A DNA stretch of 64,000 nt from CAYVHU01 sp964451415 (lineage in GTDB: Bacteria > Pseudomonadota > Alphaproteobacteria > Rhodospirillales > Magnetovibrionaceae): NCBI GenBank assembly GCA_964451415.1, contig CAYVHU010000012.1:1-64000 (forward strand). Direction: 5' to 3'. A program made the translations under genes and the position numbers. Position 1 is the first letter of the stretch; the number at the start of each line of letters is the position of its first letter. This document shows, one piece after another, positions 1 to 8,177 of the stretch. The notes below the pieces were generated by a model that saw only the letters and a list, made by a program, of their open reading frames with translations, was not told the DNA's origin and ran no database searches.

Positions 1-95
1 TCGCGCCGATCGCCATGGACGAAGGCCTGCGCTTCGCCATCCGTGAAGGCGGTCGTACCGTCGGTGCGGGCGTCGTCGCCAAGGTTGTTGCGTAA
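1..95 (+). CDS. tuf: Elongation factor Tu, C-terminal fragment
   Basis: Only the last 30 codons are in the window; reading starts at base 3 and stops with TAA at 93-95. The C-terminal residues, including FAIREGGRTVGAGVV, are the highly conserved end of domain III of EF-Tu, the GTPase that delivers aminoacyl-tRNA to the ribosome. Its position directly before rpsJ, 16 bases away, is the usual alphaproteobacterial join of the str operon to the S10 operon. The gene is truncated by the window edge, not broken. Confidence 0.95.
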   Translation, partial: APIAMDEGLRFAIREGGRTVGAGVVAKVVA

Positions 96-111
96 GGGAC
101 AGGTTCGGATC

Positions 112-420
112 ATGGAACATCAAAATATTCGTATTCGCTTAAAAGCGTTTGATCATCGTGTACTGGATCAGTCCGCAGGTGAGATCGTGAACACGGCCAA
201 GCGTACCGGCGCAGAAGTGCGCGGTCCGATTCCGTTACCGACGAGGATTGAAAAATTCACCGTTCTGCGCGGCCCGCACGTTGACAAGAAGTCGCGCGAG
301 CAGTTCGAAATTCGCACCCACAAGCGGGTGTTGGATATTGTTGACCCCACACCGCAGACCGTGGACGCGCTGATGAAGCTCGACCTCGCCGCCGGTGTGA
401 ATGTTGAAATTAAACTCTAA
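112..420 (+). CDS. rpsJ: 30S ribosomal protein S10
   Basis: A 102-residue protein of the normal S10 length, part of the 30S head and also the NusE antitermination factor. The start at 112 (MEHQNIRIRLKAFD) is preferred over an in-frame ATG at 43, which lies inside tuf and would add 23 unrelated residues. The conserved core (PLPTRIEKFTVLRGPHVDKKSREQF) is intact. First gene of the S10 block. Confidence 0.97.
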   Translation: MEHQNIRIRLKAFDHRVLDQSAGEIVNTAKRTGAEVRGPIPLPTRIEKFTVLRGPHVDKKSREQFEIRTHKRVLDIVDPTPQTVDALMKLDLAAGVNVEIKL

Positions 421-458
421 GATAGGCCTTTTTTTTAAAGGCATGAGGTAAGGGACCA

Positions 459-1193
459 ATGCGTACCGGATTAATCGCCCAAAAGGTCGGTATGTCCCGC
501 GTCTTCAAGGAAGACGGAACACACGTCCCCGTGACGGTGTTGAAAGTGGACAATTGCCAGGTTGTGGCGCAAAAGACCGAGGAAAAAGACGGCTATGCCG
601 CTTTGCAACTCGGTGTTGGCGCGGCCAAGGCCAAACGACAGACTCAGGCCATGCGTGGCCATTTCGCAAAAGCGAAGGTCGAACCGAAAAAGAAACTGTT
701 TGAATTCCGCGTCAGTGCGGATGCGATGGTGGATGTGGGTGCCCAATTGGCTGCCAGCCACTTCGTTTCCGGTCAGTTCGTGGATGTTTCCGGCACTTCG
801 ATCGGCAAGGGTTTTGCCGGTAGTATGAAGCGTCACAACTTCAGCGGCCTGCGCGCCACGCACGGTGTTTCGATTTCGCACCGTTCGCACGGTTCGACCG
901 GCCAGTGCCAGGATCCCGGTAAGGTGTTCAAAGGCAAGAAGATGGCCGGCCATATGGGTGCGGAACGTGTGACGACGTTGAATTTGGAAATTGTCTCGAC
1001 CGACGATGAACGCGGATTGATCCTGGTGAAGGGCTCCGTGCCCGGTTCCAAGGGCGGCTGGGTTTTGGTACGCGACGCGGCGAAGAAACGTGCGCCTGAA
1101 GGACTGCCGTTTCCGGCAGCGCTTTTGGGCGGAACGGAACCGGCCAGCGAGAGCGAGACGCCCGTGGCAGAAACCGGGGCTGAAAAGGAATAA
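459..1193 (+). CDS. rplC: 50S ribosomal protein L3
   Basis: L3, an early assembly protein that binds near the peptidyl-transferase centre. At 244 residues it is longer than E. coli L3. The conserved core, including the GFAGSMKRHNFSG loop and the SHRSHGSTGQCQDPG segment, is followed from about residue 209 by an acidic, low-complexity tail rich in Glu, Ala and Pro. Such C-terminal extensions occur in alphaproteobacterial L3. The gap to rplD is only 5 bases. Confidence 0.97.
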   Translation: MRTGLIAQKVGMSRVFKEDGTHVPVTVLKVDNCQVVAQKTEEKDGYAALQLGVGAAKAKRQTQAMRGHFAKAKVEPKKKLFEFRVSADAMVDVGAQLAASHFVSGQFVDVSGTSIGKGFAGSMKRHNFSGLRATHGVSISHRSHGSTGQCQDPGKVFKGKKMAGHMGAERVTTLNLEIVSTDDERGLILVKGSVPGSKGGWVLVRDAAKKRAPEGLPFPAALLGGTEPASESETPVAETGAEKE

Positions 1194-1198
1194 TAACC

Positions 1199-1819
1199 AT
1201 GAAGCTCGATGTTATCAGTCTCGACAACAAGAAGTCAGGATCTGTCGATCTGGACGAAACGATTTTTGGCGTGTCCGTTCGCGGTGACATTCTGTCGCGT
1301 TGTGTGAATTGGCAATTGGCCAAACGCCGTGCGGGTACGCACGCGGTCAAGGGGCGCTCCGAAGTGTCTGGCGGCGGTCGGAAACCGTTCCGCCAAAAAG
1401 GCACCGGCAGTGCGCGTCAAGGCACGTCGCGTGCACCGCAAAGCCGCGGTGGCGGTGTCGTCTTCGGTCCGCAGCCTCGTTCTTACGCCCACAAGTTGCC
1501 CAAAAAAGTCCGGAAACTGGCTTTGAAGACAGCGTTATCGGCGAAACAGGCCGAAGGCAAACTGGTGGTCCTCGACAAGGCGGACATGAAGGCTCCCAAA
1601 ACCGCTGAGCTCAGCAAATTGCTAACGAAGCTGGGCTGGGGTTCGGCTTTGGTGATCGACGGGGCGCAAGTGAATGAAAATTTTGCGCGCGCGGCCAGCA
1701 ACATCGTTGGTGTGGACGTGCTGCCGAGCCAGGGCGCCAATGTCTATGACATCCTGCGCCACGATACGCTCGTGCTCACTCAGGATGCCGTGGAAAAATT
1801 GCAGGAGCGCTTGAAATGA
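1199..1819 (+). CDS. rplD: 50S ribosomal protein L4
   Basis: 206 residues, normal length for L4, which lines the exit-tunnel constriction. The basic, Gly-rich extended loop is present (SGGGRKPFRQKGTGSARQG, then SPQSRGGG-like sequence). The stop overlaps the start of rplW by 4 bases (ATGA), indicating translational coupling. In gammaproteobacteria L4 autoregulates the S10 operon; no equivalent leader could be judged here, because the region upstream of rpsJ is the tuf gene. Confidence 0.97.
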   Translation: MKLDVISLDNKKSGSVDLDETIFGVSVRGDILSRCVNWQLAKRRAGTHAVKGRSEVSGGGRKPFRQKGTGSARQGTSRAPQSRGGGVVFGPQPRSYAHKLPKKVRKLALKTALSAKQAEGKLVVLDKADMKAPKTAELSKLLTKLGWGSALVIDGAQVNENFARAASNIVGVDVLPSQGANVYDILRHDTLVLTQDAVEKLQERLK

Positions 1820-2115
1820 GCATCAGCATGGAACGCATGTATGAAGTGATCCGCCGTCCGATGATCACGGAAAAAGCGACCTTGATGAGCGAAAACAATC
1901 AGGTTGTATTTGAGGTCTCGATGGATGCCTCGAAGCCGGAAATCCGCACCGCTATTGAAGCGCTGTTCAAGGTCAAGGTGAATGCGATCAACACGTTGGT
2001 GCAGAAGGGCAAGGTCAAGAAATTTCGTGGCCGCCTGGGTAAGCGCGACGATATGAAGAAAGCCGTCGTTACTTTGGCCGAAGGCCATTCCATTGATGTG
2101 ACCACGGGCGTCTGA
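1816..2115 (+). CDS. rplW: 50S ribosomal protein L23
   Basis: 99 residues, typical L23, the exit-tunnel protein that docks trigger factor and SRP. The MYEVIRRPMITEKAT start region and the basic loop KGKVKKFRGRLGKRDD are characteristic. It starts within the rplD stop (4-base overlap). Confidence 0.96.
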   Translation: MSISMERMYEVIRRPMITEKATLMSENNQVVFEVSMDASKPEIRTAIEALFKVKVNAINTLVQKGKVKKFRGRLGKRDDMKKAVVTLAEGHSIDVTTGV

Positions 2116-2134
2116 GGAAAAGGTTGAGCTTAAA

Positions 2135-2962
2135 ATGGCTTTAAAACAATACAAACCAACGGCCCCGGGACGGCGTAGCCTTGTCCTTGTGGACCGTTCG
2201 GCCCTTTACAAAGGGGGGCCGGAGAAAGCGTTGAGCGAAGGTTTGCGCAAGAAAGGCGGGCGGAACAACACCGGCCGCATCACCGCACGGCGCATTGGCG
2301 GCGGTCACAAACGACGTTATCGCATGGTCGACTTCAAACGTAACAAGTTTGACGTTGTGGGCACGGTGGAACGTTTGGAATACGATCCGAACCGTACGGC
2401 GTTCATCGCGCTGGTGTCCTATGAAGATGGCGAAAAAGCGTACATTATCGCACCGCAACGCCTCGCCGTAGGAAACCAGGTGGTTTCGGGCCAGTCCGCG
2501 GACATCAAGCCGGGCAATGCGTTGCCGCTGGCGAACATTCCGGTCGGCACCATCATCCACAACGTGGAAATGAAGCCGGGCAAGGGTGGCCAGATCGCGC
2601 GCAGCGCCGGTGCTTACGTTCAGTTGGTGGGTAAGGATCAAGGCTATGCCCAGCTTCGCCTGATGTCCGGTGAGCTGCGTTTGGTGTTGTCCACATGCCT
2701 GGCGACCATCGGTGCGGTGTCCAATCAGGACCAGCAAAATGCCAAACTTGGCAAGGCAGGGCGCAAGCGCTGGCTTGGCAAGCGTCCTTCGGTTCGTGGT
2801 GTTGCCATGAACCCGGTAGATCACCCCCATGGCGGTGGCGAAGGCCGGACCTCCGGCGGTCGCCATCCGGTCACCCCTTGGGGCAAGCCGACTAAGGGCA
2901 AGCGTACCCGTAACAACAAGAAGACGGACAGCATGATCATGCGCCGCCGTCACAAGAAGTAA
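2135..2962 (+). CDS. rplB: 50S ribosomal protein L2
   Basis: 275 residues, full-length L2, which is needed for subunit association and peptidyl transfer. The C-terminal VDHPHGGGEGRT motif is present, with the conserved functional histidine at about residue 230. Basic N- and C-terminal tails flank the OB-like and SH3-like core. Confidence 0.98.
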   Translation: MALKQYKPTAPGRRSLVLVDRSALYKGGPEKALSEGLRKKGGRNNTGRITARRIGGGHKRRYRMVDFKRNKFDVVGTVERLEYDPNRTAFIALVSYEDGEKAYIIAPQRLAVGNQVVSGQSADIKPGNALPLANIPVGTIIHNVEMKPGKGGQIARSAGAYVQLVGKDQGYAQLRLMSGELRLVLSTCLATIGAVSNQDQQNAKLGKAGRKRWLGKRPSVRGVAMNPVDHPHGGGEGRTSGGRHPVTPWGKPTKGKRTRNNKKTDSMIMRRRHKK

Positions 2963-2975
2963 GTAGGAGAGCACT

Positions 2976-3254
2976 GTGCCGCGTTCCGTTTGGAAAGGTC
3001 CGTTTGTCGACGGCTATCTTCTGAAGAAGGCTGAGACATCCCGGGAATCAGGTCGTAATCAGGTCATCAAGACTTGGTCGCGTCGCTCCACCATTTTGCC
3101 GCAGTTCGTTGGTTTGACCTTCGGCGTTTATAACGGTCGGAAGTTTATCCCCGTGTCGGTGAGCGATGAAATGATCGGTCACAAGTTTGGTGAGTTTTCA
3201 CCGACTCGCACATATTTTGGGCACTTGGCCGATAGAAAGGGCAAGAGGGGCTGA
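2976..3254 (+). CDS. rpsS: 30S ribosomal protein S19
   Basis: 92 residues beginning at a GTG codon (MPRSVWKGPFVDGYLL), preceded by GTAGGAGAG as ribosome-binding site. S19 sits in the 30S head and contacts S13. The conserved GHKFGEFSPTRTYFGH segment is intact, with a basic C-terminus. Confidence 0.97.
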   Translation: MPRSVWKGPFVDGYLLKKAETSRESGRNQVIKTWSRRSTILPQFVGLTFGVYNGRKFIPVSVSDEMIGHKFGEFSPTRTYFGHLADRKGKRG

Positions 3255-3256
3255 TC

Positions 3257-3637
3257 ATGGGTAAGAAAAGCATGCCCCGTGTGTGGGCTGATAATGAAGC
3301 GATGGCGTTTGCGAAAATGATTCGCATTAGTCCGCAGAAGCTCAATTTGCTTGCCGGGCAGATTCGCGGTAAAACCTGCGAAACGGCTTTGGGGCAATTG
3401 GCGTTTTCGAAGCGCCGCATTGCGGACGATGTCAAAAGGCTTCTGGAATCCGCCATCGCCAATGCGGAAAACAATCATCAGTTGGACGTGGATCGCCTTT
3501 ATGTCGCGGAGGCCACGGTCGGTCGCGCCATGGTGATGAAACGTTGGAAAGCGCGTGCCCGTGGCCGCGTCGGTAAAATTCAAAAGCCCTTCAGCAACAT
3601 GCGTCTCGTTCTGCGCGAGCGCGAGGAGACCGCATAA
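3257..3637 (+). CDS. rplV: 50S ribosomal protein L22
   Basis: 126 residues. Conserved features are the N-terminal KMIRISPQKLNLLAG-like rRNA-binding segment and the RARGRVGKIQKPFSN beta-hairpin that reaches into the exit tunnel. It begins 3 bases after rpsS stops and abuts rpsC directly. Confidence 0.96.
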   Translation: MGKKSMPRVWADNEAMAFAKMIRISPQKLNLLAGQIRGKTCETALGQLAFSKRRIADDVKRLLESAIANAENNHQLDVDRLYVAEATVGRAMVMKRWKARARGRVGKIQKPFSNMRLVLREREETA

Positions 3638-4315
3638 ATGGGACATAAGATCAACCCGATCGGCTTCCGCTTAGGAATCAACAGGACGTGGGATTCACGT
3701 TGGTATGCCGACGGCGGATACGCATCCTTGCTGCATGAGGATTTAAAGATCCGCGAGTTTCTGAGCCAAAAGCTCAGCAGCGCCAGCGTATCGAAAATCG
3801 TCATTGAGCGGCCGGCCAAAAAGGCTCGTATCACCATTTACACGGCGCGTCCGGGTGTGGTGATCGGTAAAAAAGGCGCTGACATCGAAAAGCTGCGTAA
3901 GGCCGTCATGAAATTCACGACAGCTGAAGTCAGCCTCAACATTGTCGAGATTCGCAAGCCGGAAATCGACGCTCAGTTGGTGGCGGACAATATTGCCCAG
4001 CAGTTGGAACGTCGCGTGTCCACACGTCGGGCCTTGAAGCGTGCCGTGCAGAACGCCATGCGCATGGGTGCGGAAGGTATTCGCATCAACTGTGCGGGTC
4101 GTTTGGGTGGTGCGGAAATTGCGCGGACCGTTTGGTACCGTGAAGGCCGTGTGCCGTTGCACACCCTTCGTGCCGATGTGGATTACGCCGTCGCTTCTGC
4201 TCATACGACCTATGGCGTGTGCGGCATCAAGGTGTGGATCTATAAGGGTGAAATTTTGGCCCACGATCCCATGGCCACCGAAAAGCGGGCACAGGCCCAG
4301 CAGCCGGCGCGCTGA
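3638..4315 (+). CDS. rpsC: 30S ribosomal protein S3
   Basis: 225 residues, normal for S3. The N-terminal MGHKINPIGFRLG signature, a type II KH domain with GKKGAD as its GxxG loop (about residues 75-80), and the C-terminal S3 domain are all visible. S3 forms part of the mRNA entry channel. It starts on the base after the rplV stop. Confidence 0.97.
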   Translation: MGHKINPIGFRLGINRTWDSRWYADGGYASLLHEDLKIREFLSQKLSSASVSKIVIERPAKKARITIYTARPGVVIGKKGADIEKLRKAVMKFTTAEVSLNIVEIRKPEIDAQLVADNIAQQLERRVSTRRALKRAVQNAMRMGAEGIRINCAGRLGGAEIARTVWYREGRVPLHTLRADVDYAVASAHTTYGVCGIKVWIYKGEILAHDPMATEKRAQAQQPAR

Positions 4316-4346
4316 GAGATAACAAGAAGGTAAGGGAAACCAGCCG

Positions 4347-4766
4347 ATGCTGAGCCCCAAACGTACTAAATTTCGTAAGGCCCACAAGGGCCGCATCCAT
4401 GGCAAAGCCAAGGGTGGTTTTACGCTGAACTTCGGTTCGTACGGCCTCAAGGCCACCGAGCCGGAGCGTGTGAGCGCACGACAGATTGAAGCCGCCAGGC
4501 GGGCTTTGACCCGTCATATGAAGCGTGCCGGGCGCGTGTGGATCCGTATTTTTCCAGACGTTCCGGTGTCGGCAAAACCGGCAGAAGTTCGTCAGGGCAA
4601 GGGTAAGGGTTCTCCCGAATATTGGGCGTGCCGTGTCAAGCCGGGGCGGATTATGTTTGAAATTGACGGTGTGCCAAGGGACGTAGCCGAACGCGCGTTC
4701 GCATTGGCGGCGGCGAAGTTGCCGATCCACACCAAGTTTGTGACGCGTTTCGGTGAGGAGGACTAA
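4347..4766 (+). CDS. rplP: 50S ribosomal protein L16
   Basis: 139 residues, normal length. The MLSPKRTKFRKAHKGR start and the KGKGSPEYWACRVKPGRIMFE motif identify L16, which organises the tRNA-binding sites of the large subunit. Confidence 0.97.
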   Translation: MLSPKRTKFRKAHKGRIHGKAKGGFTLNFGSYGLKATEPERVSARQIEAARRALTRHMKRAGRVWIRIFPDVPVSAKPAEVRQGKGKGSPEYWACRVKPGRIMFEIDGVPRDVAERAFALAAAKLPIHTKFVTRFGEED

Positions 4767-4769
4767 GTC

Positions 4770-4970
4770 ATGAAAGCGACGGAAGTTCGGACCAAAAGCG
4801 ACGATGAACTGAAGCAGCACTTGTTGGATCTCCGTAAGGAAGCCTTCAACCTGCGTTTTCAGGCGGCCAGTGGCCAATTGGAAAACACCGCGCGCAAAAC
4901 GCAAGTTCGCAAGGACATTGCGCGTATTAAAACGATTATCGGCGAGCGCGTCAGCGCGAGCGCGTCGTAA
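4770..4970 (+). CDS. rpmC: 50S ribosomal protein L29
   Basis: 66 residues, the usual size for L29, a two-helix protein at the tunnel exit. The LRKEAFNLRFQAASGQLENT segment is the family signature. It begins 3 bases after the rplP stop. Confidence 0.95.
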   Translation: MKATEVRTKSDDELKQHLLDLRKEAFNLRFQAASGQLENTARKTQVRKDIARIKTIIGERVSASAS

Positions 4971-4981
4971 GGAGAGCGAGA

Positions 4982-5218
4982 ATGCCGAAGCGTGTTCTTC
5001 AAGGTATCGTGGTGAGCGACAAGCAAGACAAGACCGTTACGGTTCTGGTCGAGCGTCGTGTGATGCACCCGGTTTATAAGAAATACTTGCGCAAATCGAA
5101 AAAGTACGCGGCGCATGATGAAACCAACAGCGTCAAGGAAGGGGAGATCATCCGCATCCGCGAATGCCGCCCCATTTCGAAACGCAAAACCTGGGAAGTT
5201 GTCACTGAGTCTGCTTGA
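4982..5218 (+). CDS. rpsQ: 30S ribosomal protein S17
   Basis: 78 residues with the OB-fold S17 core (VSDKQDKTVTVLVERRVMHP, then EGEIIRIRECRPISKRKTW). It is the last gene of the classical S10 operon. Its stop codon lies inside the left arm of a perfect hairpin described separately at 5210-5239. Confidence 0.96.
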   Translation: MPKRVLQGIVVSDKQDKTVTVLVERRVMHPVYKKYLRKSKKYAAHDETNSVKEGEIIRIRECRPISKRKTWEVVTESA

Positions 5219-5239
5219 GCGAACTGCCTCTCAAGCAGA
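5210..5239 (+). promoter_or_regulatory. Perfect hairpin at the S10/spc operon junction
   Basis: A 10-base arm (TCTGCTTGAG, 5210-5219) is exactly complementary to CTCAAGCAGA (5230-5239), with a 10-base loop. The left arm contains the rpsQ stop codon. No T-tract follows, so it is unlikely to terminate transcription; a role in mRNA processing or translational coupling at the boundary between two classical operons is an inference. Confidence 0.5.
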
Positions 5240-5268
5240 GACCGTGACACGGAAAAAAGGATAGAACC

Positions 5269-5637
5269 ATGATACAGGCAGAATCCAATCTGGAGGTTGC
5301 CGACAATTCGGGCGCGAGACGGGTGCAGTGCATCAAGGTCCTCGGCGGTTCGAAACGTAAATATGCTTCCGTGGGCGATATTATTGTCGTCACGGTTAAG
5401 GAAGCCATTCCGCGTGGACGCGTTAAAAAAGGCGATGTGCATCGCGCTGTTGTGGTGCGTACGGCCAAGGATATCAATCGTCCCGACGGCCAGGCCATCC
5501 GCTTTGACAAAAACGCGGCGGTTTTGATCAACAAAACCGGGGAACCCATCGGAACCCGTATTTTTGGCCCCGTAACCCGTGAGCTTCGCGCCAAGAAGTA
5601 TATGAAAATCATTTCCCTGGCGCCCGAGGTGTTGTGA
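5269..5637 (+). CDS. rplN: 50S ribosomal protein L14
   Basis: 122 residues, the invariant L14 length. The VADNSGARRVQCIKVLGG and RPDGQAIRFDKNAAVLIN motifs are present. It is the first gene of the classical spc operon and has an unusually large 50-base spacer in front of it for this cluster. Its stop TGA overlaps the rplX start. Confidence 0.97.
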   Translation: MIQAESNLEVADNSGARRVQCIKVLGGSKRKYASVGDIIVVTVKEAIPRGRVKKGDVHRAVVVRTAKDINRPDGQAIRFDKNAAVLINKTGEPIGTRIFGPVTRELRAKKYMKIISLAPEVL

Positions 5638-5948
5638 TGGCGAATAAAATCAAAAAAGGTGACCGCGTCGTGGTCCTGACGGGCCGTTCCAAGGGGCACA
5701 AAGGCGAAGTGCTGGAGATGATGCTTTCGCAGAATCGCGCCATTGTGCAAGGCGTCAACATGGTCAAGCGCCACCAGCGTGCTTCGCAGACGGTCGAAGG
5801 CGGCATTATCGATAAGGAATCATCGATCGATCTTTCCAATATCGCGCATCTTGACCCGAAGGACGACCGACCAACCCGCGTGGGCTTCAAAACGGTTGAC
5901 GGAAAAAAGATCCGTTACGCGAAGCGCTCCGGTGAGGCTTTGGACTAA
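5637..5948 (+). CDS. rplX: 50S ribosomal protein L24
   Basis: 103 residues from the ATG at 5637, which overlaps the rplN stop by one base (TGATG). An in-frame GTG three bases earlier would add only one Met. The KOW motif near the N-terminus (KGDRVVVLTGRSKGHKGEVLE) is characteristic of L24, an assembly initiator of the large subunit. Confidence 0.95.
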   Translation: MANKIKKGDRVVVLTGRSKGHKGEVLEMMLSQNRAIVQGVNMVKRHQRASQTVEGGIIDKESSIDLSNIAHLDPKDDRPTRVGFKTVDGKKIRYAKRSGEALD

Positions 5949-5963
5949 GGAAGGGTTGAGATT

Positions 5964-6521
5964 ATGACACACTTGAAAGAAGTGTATATGGAACAGATCG
6001 TTCCGGCCCTGAAGGAGGAGTTCAAGTACTCCAACCCGATGGAAGTGCCGAAGCTGGAAAAGATCGTTCTCAATATGGGTGTCGGCGAAGCTTCGCAGGA
6101 CAAAAAGAAGATCGAAGGCGCGATCAACGATATGACGTTGATTGCCGGTCAAAAGCCGGTGACCACACGCGCTTCGAAGTCCATTGCGGGCTTTAAACTG
6201 CGCGAAGGCATGGTGATCGGTACAAAGGTCACGTTGCGCAAGGATCGTATGTACGAATTTCTTGAACGTCTGGTGAACATTGCGTTACCGCGGGTGCGTG
6301 ATTTTCGCGGCGTTTCCGCCAAATGTTTTGACGGTAATGGAAACTACGCCATGGGCTTGAAAGAGCAGATCGTGTTTCCCGAAATCGACTATGACAAGGT
6401 CGACAAGGTGCGCGGCATGGATATCGTGATCTGCACCACTGCAAAAACGGATGCCGAGGCGAAAGCTTTGTTGCGTGCGTTCAATATGCCGTTTGCCGGC
6501 GAGACTGGAGGCAAAAACTGA
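5964..6521 (+). CDS. rplE: 50S ribosomal protein L5
   Basis: 185 residues, slightly longer than E. coli L5 as usual in alphaproteobacteria. NPMEVPKLEKIVLNMGVGEA and the GLKEQIVFPEIDYDKVDKVRG segment are the family signatures. L5 binds 5S rRNA with L18. The stop overlaps the rpsN start by one base. Confidence 0.97.
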   Translation: MTHLKEVYMEQIVPALKEEFKYSNPMEVPKLEKIVLNMGVGEASQDKKKIEGAINDMTLIAGQKPVTTRASKSIAGFKLREGMVIGTKVTLRKDRMYEFLERLVNIALPRVRDFRGVSAKCFDGNGNYAMGLKEQIVFPEIDYDKVDKVRGMDIVICTTAKTDAEAKALLRAFNMPFAGETGGKN

Positions 6522-6826
6522 TGGCAAAGAAAAGTTCTGTGGAACGCAATCAGAAACGCGAACGCATGGCCGTGAAATTTGCGGCTCGACGAGCGCGATT
6601 GAAAGCCGACGCCAAGGACGAAAGCCTGTCCATGGAAGAACGATTTATGGCGCGTATCAAACTCGCTGAACTTCCACGCAACTCGGCACCGTGCCGTGTT
6701 CGTCTTCGTTGCGGCCTGACCGGCCGTCCTCGCGGTAATTATCGCAAATTCAAGCTCTCGCGCATCGCACTGCGCGATCTGGCCTCGGCGGGACACATCC
6801 CCGGCGTCGTCAAGTCGAGCTGGTAA
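6521..6826 (+). CDS. rpsN: 30S ribosomal protein S14, zinc-independent form
   Basis: 101 residues, the long form without the paired CxxC zinc ribbons. The C-terminal RCGLTGRPRGNYRKFKLSR and the final KSSW are diagnostic. It overlaps rplE by one base (TGATG). Confidence 0.96.
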   Translation: MAKKSSVERNQKRERMAVKFAARRARLKADAKDESLSMEERFMARIKLAELPRNSAPCRVRLRCGLTGRPRGNYRKFKLSRIALRDLASAGHIPGVVKSSW

Positions 6827-6842
6827 TCGGAGGACATGCAAA

Positions 6843-7241
6843 ATGGCTATGTCTGATCCCTTGGGGGACATGCTGACCCGTATTCGCAATGGCCAGATGG
6901 CAAAGAAGTCGTCTGTTCTTGCACCATCTTCGAAACTGCGTGCCAATGTGCTTGGCGTTCTCAAGCGCGAAGGTTTCATCCGCGGTTTTGAGGAATATGA
7001 AAATCGTCCGGGCGTACGTGAGATCAAGATCGAACTCAAATATTTTGAAGGCCAACCGGCTATTCAAGAGATTTCTCGTGTTTCCACGCCGGGTCGGCGT
7101 GTGTATTCGAAGATCAAGGATCTTATGAACGTCTATAATGGTCTTGGCATTTCCATCATTTCCACCCCGCGAGGCGTCATGTCTGACGCCGAGGCCCGTG
7201 AGGCCAATGTGGGCGGCGAAGTGTTGTGCCAGGTATTTTGA
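6843..7241 (+). CDS. rpsH: 30S ribosomal protein S8
   Basis: 132 residues. DPLGDMLTRIRNGQMAKK and the C-terminal STPRGVMSDAEAREANVGGE are S8 signatures. In E. coli S8 represses the spc operon by binding mRNA near rplE; I did not identify such a site here. Confidence 0.97.
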   Translation: MAMSDPLGDMLTRIRNGQMAKKSSVLAPSSKLRANVLGVLKREGFIRGFEEYENRPGVREIKIELKYFEGQPAIQEISRVSTPGRRVYSKIKDLMNVYNGLGISIISTPRGVMSDAEAREANVGGEVLCQVF

Positions 7242-7259
7242 TCGGGAAGGATGCAGAAT

Positions 7260-7793
7260 ATGTCTCGTATCGGTATTAATCCCGTTCAGATTCCTGACGG
7301 CGTCGATGTCAAAATCGACGGCGGAAGTGTTACGGTGAAGGGCAAACTGGGGGAACTCAGGGCGTCGTTCACAGATGATGTGGTGATCAGCCAAGATAAT
7401 GGCGTGATCACCGTGGCTCCCCAAAAAGGTGCGCCGAAGGCGCGCCAGATGTGGGGTATGTCTCGCAGCATCATTTACAATCTGGTGGTTGGCGTTTCGG
7501 AGGGCTTTTCCAAGAAGCTGGAAATCTCCGGTGTCGGTTATCGTGCCCAGGTGAAGGGCCAGGATCTGGTGTTACAGTTAGGGTTCAGCCACGAAGTGCG
7601 CTATCCCATGCCCGACGGCATTTTAATCAAGTGCCCGGACCAGACCACAGTTGAAATCTCTGGCGCCGATAAGCAAAAGGTTGGCCAGGTTGCGTCCGAT
7701 ATTCGCGGGTTTCGTCCGCCGGAGCCCTACAAGGGCAAGGGTGTGCGTTATGCCGGTGAATTTATCGTGCGTAAGGAAGGTAAGAAAAAGTAA
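7260..7793 (+). CDS. rplF: 50S ribosomal protein L6
   Basis: 177 residues from the ATG at 7260 (MSRIGINPVQIPDGV), the standard L6 start with GGGAAGGA upstream. An in-frame ATG at 7251 would add MQN and leave a worse Shine-Dalgarno spacing. Two L6 domains are present, and the C-terminal PEPYKGKGVRYAGEFIVRKEGK signature is intact. Confidence 0.95.
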   Translation: MSRIGINPVQIPDGVDVKIDGGSVTVKGKLGELRASFTDDVVISQDNGVITVAPQKGAPKARQMWGMSRSIIYNLVVGVSEGFSKKLEISGVGYRAQVKGQDLVLQLGFSHEVRYPMPDGILIKCPDQTTVEISGADKQKVGQVASDIRGFRPPEPYKGKGVRYAGEFIVRKEGKKK

Positions 7794-7802
7794 GGCAGGA
7801 CC

Positions 7803-8165
7803 ATGGCTAACGCGAAAAAATTGTTCGAGCGGCGCAAGCAACGCGCGCGTGCTCAGATCGCTAAGAAGGCCGCGGGCCGCCCGCGTCTTTGTGTGTTTCG
7901 TTCCGGGCGTTATATTTACGCCCAGGTTATCGACGACCTTAAAGGTCACACCGTTGCGGCGGCATCGACACTTGAGAAGGACGTTAAGTCCGCAATCAAG
8001 AACACGTCCAACACGGAGGCTGCGGCTGAGGTCGGCAAGCTTATCGCCGAACGCGCCCTTAAAGCCGGCGTTACGGATGTGGTGTTCGACCGTGGCGGTT
8101 ACAGGTATCACGGCCGGGTCAAGGCCCTGGCTGACGCAGCCCGCGAAAGCGGCCTGGCGTTCTAA
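7803..8165 (+). CDS. rplR: 50S ribosomal protein L18
   Basis: 120 residues, normal L18, which binds 5S rRNA. The RPRLCVFRSGRYIYAQVIDD and VVFDRGGYRYHGRVKALADAARE segments are diagnostic. Confidence 0.97.
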   Translation: MANAKKLFERRKQRARAQIAKKAAGRPRLCVFRSGRYIYAQVIDDLKGHTVAAASTLEKDVKSAIKNTSNTEAAAEVGKLIAERALKAGVTDVVFDRGGYRYHGRVKALADAARESGLAF

Positions 8166-8177
8166 GGAGAAGAACAG

